From Clostridia bacterium (GTDB lineage Bacteria > Bacillota > Clostridia > Christensenellales > Aristaeellaceae): a stretch of 64,000 nt of DNA. Location: the NCBI GenBank assembly GCA_017516765.1, contig JAFXBE010000016.1, positions 60,349 through 124,348 on the forward strand. The letters are read 5' to 3'. How positions within the stretch are numbered: the stretch's first letter is position 1; every line of letters starts with the position of its first letter. Positions 43,181-51,589 of the stretch are shown piece by piece. The notes under the pieces are model-generated. The model was not told where the DNA came from. It did no database searches and saw nothing but the letters and a program-made list of their open reading frames with translations. Position numbers and translations under genes: made by a program.

Positions 43181-45877
43181 TTATTCTTCCCTGTGCATTT
43201 CCTCGTTGACGGCAAGGATCTGCTGCTTTACCTCCGGGTCGATCTCATCGATGGGGTCGTGGACGGGGCGACCGGTGTAGAAGCCCTGAATCAGATCCAC
43301 GCCCATTTCGATAAGCATGCGCAGCTCCTCGTAGGTCTCCACGCCCTCCGCCAGCACCCTGATGCTGTTGTGGCGGGCAAACTCGATGGTGCTGCGCACC
43401 ACCATCTGCTTGTTGGGGCTGTTGTGGATGTCGTGGATGAGATAATGGTCGATCTTCACGATCTGGGGCGCATAACGAAGCAGGTTGACGATGTTGGAAT
43501 GCCCCATGCCGTAGTCGTCCAGCGCAATGATGCTGCCGCATCCGTGTCGCCACAGATGCCGGATGGTCTCCAGTTCCTCGTCGGTGAGGGTGTTTTCCTC
43601 GGTAAGCTCCAGCACCACCCGGCTCAGGTATTCGCCGTATTGGTCGGAAAGCCGGTCGATATCCTCCTGCCGGAGGAAGTAGCCGGGAATGGTGTTGATG
43701 AACACCGGGCGTTCGCCGAAGCGGTCGCGGTCGCGCACATAACGCTCCAGAATGTTGAACAGCGAGTATTTCTCCACATCGTACAGCCGGTTATACTGGC
43801 GGGCTGCCTCCAGCACCTGCGTGGGCGACATGCCGATCTGCTTATCGGTGCGCATAAGGGCTTCGTAGGCGTACACATCGCCCGTTTCCGCGCTGACGAT
43901 GGGCTGGAAATGATAGTGGAACAGATTGTTCTTCAGCAACAGGTGGAAGGCTGCATAGTAGGTATGGGGGTCGCTGACATCCTTGCCCGCAACGCCCATG
44001 CCCTGCTTGAGGCGGTTCTTGTACAGCTGGGCGTTGGCCTCCCGCAGATAGCCCTCCAGCGTGCCCGTCCAGCCGCCGGGCACCACCGTACAGCCGGAGT
44101 TGACCTCCACAAAATATTCCCGGCTGGAGCGGCTGTTGTAGCCCTCGATCTGGCTGAAGAACAGCGCGCCGGTATCGTTGATGGTATCGCCCACATCGTT
44201 GCCGTCGATGTAGTAATGGATCACGGTGAAGGTATCCTGGGCGGTATGGGCAATGAAGCAGTGGGCAGGATTGGCCATCTTCAATGCCTCGGCGGTAATG
44301 CGCAGGGTCTCCTCCACGGCATCCATACCGTGGTTTTCCAGAATGTAGGCATACTTGGGCAGGCTGTACACCGTAACCGACAGGGTCTTGTAATGGTTGG
44401 CGTTGTTGGCGGCGAAGCTTTCGAACCACTGCACCGCGCCCTTCAGGTTGGGCAGCCCCGTAACAGGATCGGTAATGGACGCGCGGCGCAGGCGCAGGTT
44501 CATATGCGACTGGCGGAAACGGCTGACCGCCGAACTGAGGGCGATATTCACCGCTCTTGCCACCCGCTTGATCTTGTCCGCATGCTCGGACAGGTCGCCG
44601 GTGTTGAGCACATAGTAACCGCATACCAGTCTGCCCACGTGCACCGGGGTGATCACACAGGCGGTATCATCCTCTGCCCATGCTTCCGGCTGGGGCAGCA
44701 TATCGCTCAGGAGCATTCTGCCGGGCAGTCTGGACGCACTGGGCGTATAGTGGGAGGAAACCACCACCAGCTCGTCCGAGAAGGGGTGCTCGCTCTCCTG
44801 TGTTGCGCCGAGGGCATCCGCTACAAAGCTGCTGTTGAGGCATACGTGGGAATTGGCGATGATGCAGTACGACAGCGCTTCGGTAAGGCTGTTCATACCG
44901 CTGATGTTCTGCATATGGTCGATGCAGTCGTAGATATAGTCCTCGTGCCGCTGCATGGTATCCAGCGCATCATACAGGCGGAAGGCGGGGCGACCGTCCC
45001 CGGCGACAGGCGCAGGACAGCCGCAGGATTCGGTCAGATGCAGGATGTGGCTGTAGGTGATGTCCCGGGGCTGCTCCCCGGCAAGCCCTGCCAGCGCAGC
45101 ATCCAGCGCAGCCTTTGCCAGCGCATCCACATCCTCCCGGCAGGTGGTGATGCGGGGCGGGAAGGAATCCGCTGCAGGGATACCGTCAAAGCCGGTAACC
45201 ACCACATCCTCCGGCACACGACAGCCCATCTGCGCCAGTTCGCTGCATACGCCCAGCGCCATGCTGTCGTTGGCGCAGAAAATGGCTCCGGGCAGCTTTC
45301 CCCGGCTTTGCGCCAGCCCGCGAACGGCTTCGGCGGCAGGCTCGTTCCAGAGATCGGCGTAGATGAGCATATCGTCTGTAAAAGAGATCCCGTTGCGCTC
45401 AAGCACGGTACGGAAGCAGTCCGCACGCAGCTCTGCCTCCGGGTTGCCCTGCTTGCCGGTAAGGTACAGCACATCCCGGATGCCGTGATCCCGGATCACA
45501 TGCTCCAGCAGGGCGCAGTACGTATCCCGGTAGTCGGGCCGGATGTTCCAGCAGCCCTCTGCCTGCCCCTTGACCATGACCACCGGCAGCTTTTCCTGCT
45601 GCGCCCGGGAGATGATATCCTCCACTACGGCGGCGCTGTAGAAGCTGTCGGCAAAAATGACCACCGCATCGATCACGCGGAAGTTCATCATGCGGAAAAC
45701 AGATGCCGCGCCTTCGTCCTGGGCATCGTTGTTGAAGAAATCCACAAAGGTGTTGAAAACCATCAGCTTGCAGTTGTTCTGCTGCGCCAGCCGGTGCATT
45801 CCGCAAACAAATTCCGTGTGCAGCGGGGTATGCAGTTTGGTGGTGCAGACAGCGATCACGCGCTTCCCGTTCAGCAT
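43181..45877 (-). CDS. LacI-type sensor / degenerate GGDEF / EAL c-di-GMP phosphodiesterase
   Basis: 898 aa cytoplasmic protein (no signal or membrane helix). Residues ~5-285 are a LacI/RbsB-like periplasmic-binding fold without the DNA-binding helix-turn-helix (AIFCANDSMALGV, VVVTGFDGIPAA). A GAF-like linker (about 295-450) follows, then a GGDEF domain (about 480-620) whose active site is degenerate (AQDTF at the GGDEF position). The EAL domain (about 655-890) keeps YEALMR, ELTEEN, ALDDYGMGHSN, KIDHYLI and AEGVETY, so it should hydrolyse c-di-GMP. A small molecule, probably a sugar, may control this activity. Single gene with a strong promoter. Confidence 0.9.
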   Translation of the reverse strand: MLNGKRVIAVCTTKLHTPLHTEFVCGMHRLAQQNNCKLMVFNTFVDFFNNDAQDEGAASVFRMMNFRVIDAVVIFADSFYSAAVVEDIISRAQQEKLPVVMVKGQAEGCWNIRPDYRDTYCALLEHVIRDHGIRDVLYLTGKQGNPEAELRADCFRTVLERNGISFTDDMLIYADLWNEPAAEAVRGLAQSRGKLPGAIFCANDSMALGVCSELAQMGCRVPEDVVVTGFDGIPAADSFPPRITTCREDVDALAKAALDAALAGLAGEQPRDITYSHILHLTESCGCPAPVAGDGRPAFRLYDALDTMQRHEDYIYDCIDHMQNISGMNSLTEALSYCIIANSHVCLNSSFVADALGATQESEHPFSDELVVVSSHYTPSASRLPGRMLLSDMLPQPEAWAEDDTACVITPVHVGRLVCGYYVLNTGDLSEHADKIKRVARAVNIALSSAVSRFRQSHMNLRLRRASITDPVTGLPNLKGAVQWFESFAANNANHYKTLSVTVYSLPKYAYILENHGMDAVEETLRITAEALKMANPAHCFIAHTAQDTFTVIHYYIDGNDVGDTINDTGALFFSQIEGYNSRSSREYFVEVNSGCTVVPGGWTGTLEGYLREANAQLYKNRLKQGMGVAGKDVSDPHTYYAAFHLLLKNNLFHYHFQPIVSAETGDVYAYEALMRTDKQIGMSPTQVLEAARQYNRLYDVEKYSLFNILERYVRDRDRFGERPVFINTIPGYFLRQEDIDRLSDQYGEYLSRVVLELTEENTLTDEELETIRHLWRHGCGSIIALDDYGMGHSNIVNLLRYAPQIVKIDHYLIHDIHNSPNKQMVVRSTIEFARHNSIRVLAEGVETYEELRMLIEMGVDLIQGFYTGRPVHDPIDEIDPEVKQQILAVNEEMHREE

Positions 45878-45918
45878 GGGGTACAGCCTCCCGAAAATGA
45901 AAGTTCAAGCCAAATTCA

Positions 45919-45947
45919 TTGTACGGGATATGGTATGGAGTGTCAAG
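45919..45947 (-). promoter_or_regulatory. Promoter of the EAL gene
   Basis: Minus-strand TTGACA (45942-45947), 17 bp, TACAAT (45919-45924). Confidence 0.87.
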
Positions 45948-45950
45948 CGT

Positions 45951-45963
45951 GCAAATGTTTGCA
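45951..45963. promoter_or_regulatory. Inverted repeat TGCAA-ATG-TTGCA between divergent promoters
   Basis: Symmetrical 13-bp site 3 bp from one -35 box and 4 bp from the other. A repressor bound here could touch both promoters. Regulator unknown. Confidence 0.45.
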
Positions 45964-45967
45964 TAGC

Positions 45968-45997
45968 TTGACGCACCCGCTTGCCCCATGCTACAAT
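45968..45997 (+). promoter_or_regulatory. Promoter of the cobalamin-riboswitch operon
   Basis: TTGACG (45968-45973), 18 bp, TACAAT (45992-45997). Confidence 0.85.
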
Positions 45998-46021
45998 ACA
46001 GGCGACAAATGCATAGGAAAA

Positions 46022-46201
46022 CACGGTTTGAAAAGTTGTATGCTGAGTAGATGAAAAGGGAATCCGGTTCGAATCCGGAACAACCGCCATTACTGTATTT
46101 GATGGAAAGAAAGTGCAGTGGCCATTGGGGCGCATGCCCTGAGAAGGCGCACTTTTCCCGCAGCGCGGCTGCGGCTGTCATAAGTCAGGAGAACTGCCGT
46201 G
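46022..46201 (+). ncRNA. Cobalamin riboswitch
   Basis: Contains the B12-box AAGTCAGGAGAACTGCC near its 3' end, AAAAGGGAATCCGG, CAACCGCCATTACTGT, AAAGTGCAGTGGCC and a GGCGCAC region in the right order. CACGG (46022) and CCGTG (46197) close the ends. It represses the downstream operon when cobalamin is plentiful, through the terminator at 46289-46317. Confidence 0.93.
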
Positions 46202-46288
46202 GTTTCGACAGGTGAACACAATTTGGTGTGAAGAGTGCAACCGACCCTTGCCGGGAAGGCGTTTTGCGGGTGCGCTCTGCTGAAATAC

Positions 46289-46317
46289 AAGGCGCGCCCT
46301 GTAAGGCGTGCCTTTTT
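46289..46317 (+). terminator. Riboswitch expression-platform terminator
   Basis: AAGGCGCGCC/GGCGTGCCTT stem (one G-U) with TTTTT, 120 bp before the first gene. Confidence 0.85.
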
Positions 46318-46438
46318 CGTGCATCGTCTGTTGCGCTCCTCAGGCCTGTGGGTTTGCGGGAGCGTTTGTTATACCAAAAAACACCGGTGCTTTGATGGCA
46401 GGCAAGGCACCTGCCGCCTGGGAAGGAGGGCGCACGGC

Positions 46439-46669
46439 ATGACCGACAAACAACAGTGGGCTGTTGCACAGCTCATCCGCCGGCACGGGCAATTGGGCCG
46501 TCTGCCCAAGAAGGAAGACTTCGACGAAGCCACCCGATCCCGCATCAAGGCCTATCTGGGGCCATGGCCCCGGGCGCTGGAAGCGGCAGGGCTGAAGGAA
46601 CCCTCCCCGGCGGCGGCAAACAAGCACCATGCCCGGAAGAAAAAACGAAAAAGGAGCGACCCCACATGA
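46439..46669 (+). CDS. Small protein resembling a homing-endonuclease-associated DNA-binding repeat
   Basis: 76 aa from the ATG at 46439, with AAGGAGGG upstream. The pattern LGRLPKKEDFDEATR ... YLGPWPRALEAAGL matches the short helical HNH-associated repeat (G-R-x-P ... F-D ... F/Y-G-x-W-x-x-A-L-x-x-A-G-L). A very basic tail (HHARKKKRKR) follows. No nuclease domain. It overlaps the next gene by 4 bases (ATGA) inside the cobalamin operon. Could be a DNA- or RNA-binding regulator, or a remnant; function unknown. Confidence 0.65.
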   Translation: MTDKQQWAVAQLIRRHGQLGRLPKKEDFDEATRSRIKAYLGPWPRALEAAGLKEPSPAAANKHHARKKKRKRSDPT

Positions 46670-47358
46670 AAAAGACCCTTGCCCTGCTGCTGACCCTGCT
46701 GCTCGTATGCACCGCCCTGACCGGTCTGTGCGAAGCTGCGCCCACCGCACCTCAGGTATATGTATCCATTACCGACGATACCGGCGCATTGGCACTGGCC
46801 ATGGAGGCCGTTACCGCCGCCGATCATGACGGCGACGGCGCATTCACCATCCACGATGCGCTCACCGCTGCCCATGCCGCCCACCCTGACGGCAAGGATG
46901 CCTACACCGTTGCACAGACCGAATGGGGGCTTTCCCTGATGGAGCTGTGGGGTGTGGAGAACGGCGGCAGCTACGGCTACTACCTGAACGATGCCATGGC
47001 CACGGGGCTGCTTGCCCCCGTGGCGGAGGGCGACCACATCAAGGCCTACGCCTATACCGATCTGGAAGGCTTCACCGACACCTACAGCTGGTTCGAAGCC
47101 CCCACTGCCGAAGTGAAGGCAGGCGAGACCCTTCCCCTGACCCTGTATGCCCTCACCTTTGATGAGAACTTCGCCCCGGTCAGCCTGCCGGCAGCAGAAG
47201 CCCGGCTGACGGTGAACGGCGATGCCACCGAAACCGTGACCGATGCGGAAGGCAAAGCCGGGCTGGTATTCGATGCCCCCGGCATCTATCTGGTCAGCGC
47301 GGTGAGCGATACCATGCTGCTGGTTGCACCGGTGTGCCTGGTGACCGTTACGGAGTAA
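46666..47358 (+). CDS. Secreted protein with EF-hand-like loop and transcobalamin-like (DUF4430-type) domain
   Basis: 230 aa; the ATG at 46666 has AAAAGGAG upstream. The signal peptide ends TGLCEAA. A single dockerin-like calcium loop DHDGDGAFTIHD lies at about 48-59, then GGSYGYYLNDA ... VAEGDHIKAYAY (about 103-130). This parallels GWMFFVNGQ ... VQDGDSILWAY in the DUF4430 domain of the next gene. A beta-sandwich (about 145-230) ends it. It is in the riboswitch-controlled corrinoid-uptake operon, so extracellular corrinoid binding or presentation is inferred. No membrane anchor seen. Confidence 0.72.
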   Translation: MKKTLALLLTLLLVCTALTGLCEAAPTAPQVYVSITDDTGALALAMEAVTAADHDGDGAFTIHDALTAAHAAHPDGKDAYTVAQTEWGLSLMELWGVENGGSYGYYLNDAMATGLLAPVAEGDHIKAYAYTDLEGFTDTYSWFEAPTAEVKAGETLPLTLYALTFDENFAPVSLPAAEARLTVNGDATETVTDAEGKAGLVFDAPGIYLVSAVSDTMLLVAPVCLVTVTE

Positions 47359-47425
47359 ACCCATTCCGGGCAGAGGTACGGATCCATGCCGCGCCCCTGC
47401 CCGCTTTCGACTGGAGGACGACCCC

Positions 47426-49033
47426 ATGAAGCGAATCGCAGCCCTGCTGCTTGCCCTGATGCTGATGGCGACCCTGCTGCCCGCCTGCGCCGAAGCCTCT
47501 GTTCCCGCAGGGGCAAGAGAGCAGGTGTTCAACCTGCTGGATGCGGTACTGGCAGGTGAGACCGCCCGTTCGGGGGCAGAGGATACCGGCGCGTGGATCC
47601 GCAGCCTTGCCGCCGGGGTGGGCAGCGGGATGGAATGGCATATCCTTGCCCTGAGCCAGTTGCCGGAACTGGTCTACTACGGCGATCTGCTCCCCAGCCG
47701 GGCTGCGCTGGAAAGTGATCCGGTACAGGCAGAGACCCGGACCGCTGCCGCACGGCAGAAGCTGGCGTTGTGCACACTGGCGGTGGGCGGCTCTGCCGGG
47801 GTGGAGGAAGCCGCCATGGAGACCATCGGTCAGCAGGGCGTGATGACGTGGATCTTCGGGCTGCATCTTCTGAACAACGGCATTCCCGGCAGCTGCACCC
47901 AAAGCGAGGCCGCCGCCAGACTGCTGTCCCTGCGCAAGCCGGACGGCGGCTGGGCGGTGATGGGCAGTGCATCCGACGTGGATGTGACCGCCATGGCCCT
48001 GCAGGCGCTGGCTCCCTGCCGGCAGGATGCCGCTGTGGAGGCGGCGGTGCAGCAGGCGGTTGCCCTGCTTTCCCGGCGGCAGCTGCCAGACGGGGGCTAT
48101 GCCAGCATGGGCGCAGCCAACCCGGAAAGCGCAACCCAGGTGCTGATCGCCCTGTGTTCGCTGGGCATCGACCCCATGGACGAACGCTTCATCAAGGATG
48201 GCAACAGCATCCTTTCCGGCCTTGCCGCCTATGCCCTGCCCGACGGCTGCTACAGCCACACCCCCGGCGGGGCGTACAGCCCTGCCGCCACCGGACAGGT
48301 ACTGATGGGGCTTGCCGCCTACAGCCGGTACCTGAACGGGCGGGGTGGGCTGTTTCTGCTGGATCATGCACAGGAGAGCAAGGAAACGCAGAACGGGAAC
48401 GCCGCTTCTCTGGGCATCATCGGCGGGGCGGACGGTCCCACAACCATCCTGCTGAACCCGCCCGGGGGCTGGCGCATCCCCGCCATGCTGGTTGTGGGCG
48501 GGCTGGCGCTGGTGTGGTGCATCCTGTCCCTCTGCCGGGGCAGACGCAAATGGAAGCATCTGCTGCCCCCGCTGTTGATCGCCGCCGTGCTGATCGCTGC
48601 CATCTGCTTTTTGGATATTCAGGCTCCGGAGGATTATTACACCCCCGGTAACGCCCCTGCCGGGGAGAGCACAGGCAGCGCCATGCTGGAGATCCGCTGC
48701 GATGTGCTGCCGGAGGGCAGCGAAAACGCACCCGCAGACGGTAGTATTCTGCCAAAGACCGCTTTTCCCATCTATGCGGGGGATACGGTCTACGACCTGC
48801 TGACCCGGGCTGCCCGGGAGCACCGGCTGCAGCTGGATACCAGCGGCGCGCCGGGCATGGTCTATGTATCCGGGCTTCAGTACCTCTACGAGCAAGCCCA
48901 CGGGGAGCTGTCCGGGTGGATGTTCTTTGTGAACGGGCAATCCGCCTCCCGCAGCTGTGATCAATACACTGTGCAGGACGGCGACAGCATCCTGTGGGCA
49001 TACACCTGTCAGATGGGCGCAGATCTGCCCTGA
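47426..49033 (+). CDS. Membrane-anchored intrinsic-factor-like corrinoid-binding protein
   Basis: 535 aa. The signal sequence ends LLPACAEAS and may be a lipoprotein signal (LPAC). Residues ~30-310 form an alpha/alpha-barrel of prenyltransferase/Cobalamin_bind type with repeats like LRKPDGGWAVMG and LPDGGYASMG. GIIGGADGPTTI (about 332-343) precedes two membrane helices (about 352-369 and 376-395) joined by a basic loop RGRRKWKH. Residues ~415-535 form a DUF4430 domain (DLLTRAAREH, GWMFFVNGQSA, GDSILWAY). Alpha barrel plus DUF4430 is the domain pair of intrinsic factor and transcobalamin. Both domains should face outside. Its place between the riboswitch and the ECF transporter supports B12 capture. 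Confidence 0.82.
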   Translation: MKRIAALLLALMLMATLLPACAEASVPAGAREQVFNLLDAVLAGETARSGAEDTGAWIRSLAAGVGSGMEWHILALSQLPELVYYGDLLPSRAALESDPVQAETRTAAARQKLALCTLAVGGSAGVEEAAMETIGQQGVMTWIFGLHLLNNGIPGSCTQSEAAARLLSLRKPDGGWAVMGSASDVDVTAMALQALAPCRQDAAVEAAVQQAVALLSRRQLPDGGYASMGAANPESATQVLIALCSLGIDPMDERFIKDGNSILSGLAAYALPDGCYSHTPGGAYSPAATGQVLMGLAAYSRYLNGRGGLFLLDHAQESKETQNGNAASLGIIGGADGPTTILLNPPGGWRIPAMLVVGGLALVWCILSLCRGRRKWKHLLPPLLIAAVLIAAICFLDIQAPEDYYTPGNAPAGESTGSAMLEIRCDVLPEGSENAPADGSILPKTAFPIYAGDTVYDLLTRAAREHRLQLDTSGAPGMVYVSGLQYLYEQAHGELSGWMFFVNGQSASRSCDQYTVQDGDSILWAYTCQMGADLP

Positions 49034-49070
49034 ACCTCCCCCCACATCAACACAGAAAGGAGCAGCCGTC

Positions 49071-49943
49071 ATGCAGGGATTTACAGAGCGCAACCCCATT
49101 TCCGTTGCCGTGTATTTTCTCGCGGCGGCGGGCGTTGCCATGTTCAGCATGGATCCCGTGCTGCTGGCGGTGTCGCTGTGCGGCGCAGTGGGGCTGTTCC
49201 TGCTGCTGGACGGGCTTGGCAGCCTGCGCAGCCATCTGTGGATGCTGGGGCTGTTCCTGCTCTCTGCGGTCATCAATCCCCTTACCTACCACAACGGACG
49301 CACCGTGCTGCTGGTGGTGAACCACAATCCCATCACGCTGGAGGCATGCCTCTACGGCCTTGCGGCAGCGGGGATGATCGTGGCGACGCTGTACTGGTTC
49401 CGCAGTTTCAGCCGCATCATGACCGGGGACAGGCTGCTCTATCTGCTGGGGGGCCTGAGCCCCGGGCTGGCGCTGGTGATCTCCATGGCATTGCGCTACG
49501 TGCCCCTGTACGGCAGGCAATGGCGCAGGGTGGAAGAGACCCAGCGCACCCTTGGGCTGTACCGGGAGGAAAACGCCGTGGATACCCTGCGGGGCAAGGC
49601 GCGGGTGTTTTCTGCCATGACCACATGGGCGTTGGAAAACGGCGTCATCACCGCCGACAGCATGGCTGCCCGGGGCTACGGCACCGGACGGCGCACCCAC
49701 TTTACCCTGTTCCGCTTCCGAGCGGACGATATCCTGCTGCTGGTGCTGAGCCTTGTGCTGGCGGGGGTATCGCTCTGGGGGGCGGCAGGGCGCACGGTAC
49801 AGTATTATCCGGTATTCTGTCTGAGCCCGCTTACCGGGCGGGCGTTGGCAGGGTATCTGGCCTACGGCGCACTGGTGTTGCTGCCGCTGATTTTGCAGAC
49901 AAAGGAGGCGATCGCATGGCATTTCTGGAGCTGGAAAAAGTGA
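49071..49943 (+). CDS. ecfT: ECF transporter T component (EcfT)
   Basis: 290 aa from the ATG at 49071 (AAAGGAG 8 bp upstream). Membrane coupling protein with about five to six helices and the cytoplasmic ARG-type coupling motif MAARGYGTGRR. It links the ATPase subunits to the substrate-binding S component. It overlaps the ATPase gene by 28 bp. Dedicated (group I-like) arrangement, since all three component genes are together. Confidence 0.9.
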   Translation: MQGFTERNPISVAVYFLAAAGVAMFSMDPVLLAVSLCGAVGLFLLLDGLGSLRSHLWMLGLFLLSAVINPLTYHNGRTVLLVVNHNPITLEACLYGLAAAGMIVATLYWFRSFSRIMTGDRLLYLLGGLSPGLALVISMALRYVPLYGRQWRRVEETQRTLGLYREENAVDTLRGKARVFSAMTTWALENGVITADSMAARGYGTGRRTHFTLFRFRADDILLLVLSLVLAGVSLWGAAGRTVQYYPVFCLSPLTGRALAGYLAYGALVLLPLILQTKEAIAWHFWSWKK

Positions 49944-51589
49944 GCTTTACCTATCCCGGCGCAGCTGCGCCTGCGATCCGGGAGCTTTCCTTTTCTGTGG
50001 AGGAGGGAGAGCTGATCGTCCTGACGGGAGCCACAGGCAGCGGCAAAAGCACGCTCCTTCGGCTTTTGAAGCGGGAGCTTGCGCCCCGGGGCGAGCGCAG
50101 GGGCGTGATCCGGCTGGGCGGGGCGGACATGGAAAGCCTGCCGCCCCGGGAGGCTGCCTTTTCGGTGGGGTATGTGCTGCAACGCCCCGAGGAACAGATC
50201 GTGACCGACAAGGTATGGCACGAATTGTGCTTCGGACTGGAAAACATGGGGCTTCCCCGAGAGGAGATCGCCCGCAGGGTGGCAGAGACCGCCTCCTATT
50301 TCGGCATTGAAAGCTGGTACGAGCTGCCCGTGTGCCAGCTCAGCGGCGGGCAGAAACAGCTTTTGAATCTGGCGGCGGTGATGGCCATGCAGCCCCGGCT
50401 GCTTTTGCTGGACGAACCCACTGCCCAGCTGGATCCCATCGCAGCGGCAGATCTGATCGCCACCATCCACCGGCTGAACCGGGATATGGGGCTGACTGTG
50501 CTGGTGATCGAGCACCGGCTGGAGGAGCTGCTGCCCCTGTGCCACCGGGCGCTTGTGCTGCGGGAGGGGCAGCTTCTGGGCTGTGACTCCCCTGCCCGTG
50601 CCGCTGCATTGATGGCAAGCGATCCCCGGCTGGCAGAAAGCCTGCCTTCAGCTGCCCGGATGCATCACCTGCTGGGGCTTACCGGCGAATGCCCCCTGAG
50701 CGTGAGCCAGGGGCGGCAGTTGGTGCAGCGTTGGATGGAGACCGTGCCCCTGCATGCTGCCGGAGCAGAGACCGGTGCAGCCGTATCTCCGACCGGTGGC
50801 AAGGGGGCGTTGCCCCCTGCGCTGGAGCTGAAGCAGGTATATTTCCGCTACGAGCGCACCGCCCAGGATGTGCTCCGGGGCGTGAGTCTCCGGGCGGCGC
50901 AGGGCGAGATCCTGTGCCTGCTGGGGGGCAACGGCTCAGGCAAGAGCACCCTGCTGGGCGCAGCCGCCGGGCTGCGGCGGGTACAGCACGGGCAGGTGCG
51001 CATCTTCGGCCAAAAGCTGAGTCAATACAAGGGGCAGAGCCTGTACCGGGAGTGCGTCGCCCTTCTGCCCCAGGATGTGGAGACCCTGTTTTTGTGCGAC
51101 ACGGTACGGGAGGAGCTTGCCCGTACCGGTGCGGATCTGTCCTGCCTGCCCTTTGATCTGACCCTGCTGCCGGATCGGCATCCCTACGACCTGTCGGGGG
51201 GCGAAAAGCAGCTGCTGGCGCTTGCCATGGTGCTGGCGCAGAAGCCCCGGCTCCTGTTGATGGACGAGCCCACCAAGGGGCTGGATGCCTGTGCCAAAAA
51301 GCAATATGCGCAAGCGTTGAAGGCCCTGCGGGTGCAGGGAACCGCCATCGTGATCGTGACCCATGACGCTGTCTTTGCCGCCGACTGCGCCGACCGCTGT
51401 CTGCTGCTGTTCCGGGGGCAGGTGGCGGCAGAGGACGCGCCCGGCGTCTTTTTCGGCACCAATCTGTTCTACACCACCCCCATCAGCCGCATGACCCGGG
51501 GTCTGCTGCCGGGGTGCGTGACTGTGGAGGAAGCGGCTGCCCGGCTGGGCAAGGCTTCGTCTGCCGCCCGGAAGGAGGGCGGGGTATGA
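49916..51589 (+). CDS. Fused ECF ATPase (EcfA-EcfA')
   Basis: 557 aa from the ATG at 49916 (AAAGGAGG upstream). Two nucleotide-binding domains in one chain. First: GATGSGKST (about 39-47), LQRPEEQ, LSGGQKQL, LLLLDEPTAQLD. Second (about 302-557): GGNGSGKST, LSGGEKQLL, LLLMDEPTKGLD. A ~70-residue linker joins them. Most ECF modules have two separate ATPases; fusion is known in some Firmicutes. It overlaps both neighbours, so expression is tightly coupled. Confidence 0.94.
   Translation: MAFLELEKVSFTYPGAAAPAIRELSFSVEEGELIVLTGATGSGKSTLLRLLKRELAPRGERRGVIRLGGADMESLPPREAAFSVGYVLQRPEEQIVTDKVWHELCFGLENMGLPREEIARRVAETASYFGIESWYELPVCQLSGGQKQLLNLAAVMAMQPRLLLLDEPTAQLDPIAAADLIATIHRLNRDMGLTVLVIEHRLEELLPLCHRALVLREGQLLGCDSPARAAALMASDPRLAESLPSAARMHHLLGLTGECPLSVSQGRQLVQRWMETVPLHAAGAETGAAVSPTGGKGALPPALELKQVYFRYERTAQDVLRGVSLRAAQGEILCLLGGNGSGKSTLLGAAAGLRRVQHGQVRIFGQKLSQYKGQSLYRECVALLPQDVETLFLCDTVREELARTGADLSCLPFDLTLLPDRHPYDLSGGEKQLLALAMVLAQKPRLLLMDEPTKGLDACAKKQYAQALKALRVQGTAIVIVTHDAVFAADCADRCLLLFRGQVAAEDAPGVFFGTNLFYTTPISRMTRGLLPGCVTVEEAAARLGKASSAARKEGGV

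Larger units (their letters stand above)
45878..46438. other. 561-bp region: divergent promoters and cobalamin riboswitch leader
   Basis: Between the EAL gene and the cobalamin operon: two back-to-back promoters, a TGCAA-ATG-TTGCA inverted repeat (45951-45963) between their -35 boxes, the riboswitch and its terminator, then ~120 bp before the first start codon with no further gene seen. Confidence 0.85.

Noticed and set aside
46060..46080. GGTTCGAATCC resembling a tRNA T-arm
   Set aside because: No acceptor or anticodon arms fit around it. The surrounding order of conserved blocks is that of a cobalamin riboswitch.
50790..50820. GGGGGCGTTGCCCCC inside the fused ECF ATPase as another repeat E copy
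   Set aside because: Only the short palindrome matches. It lies in frame in the linker between the two ATPase domains, and flanking repeat sequence is missing.
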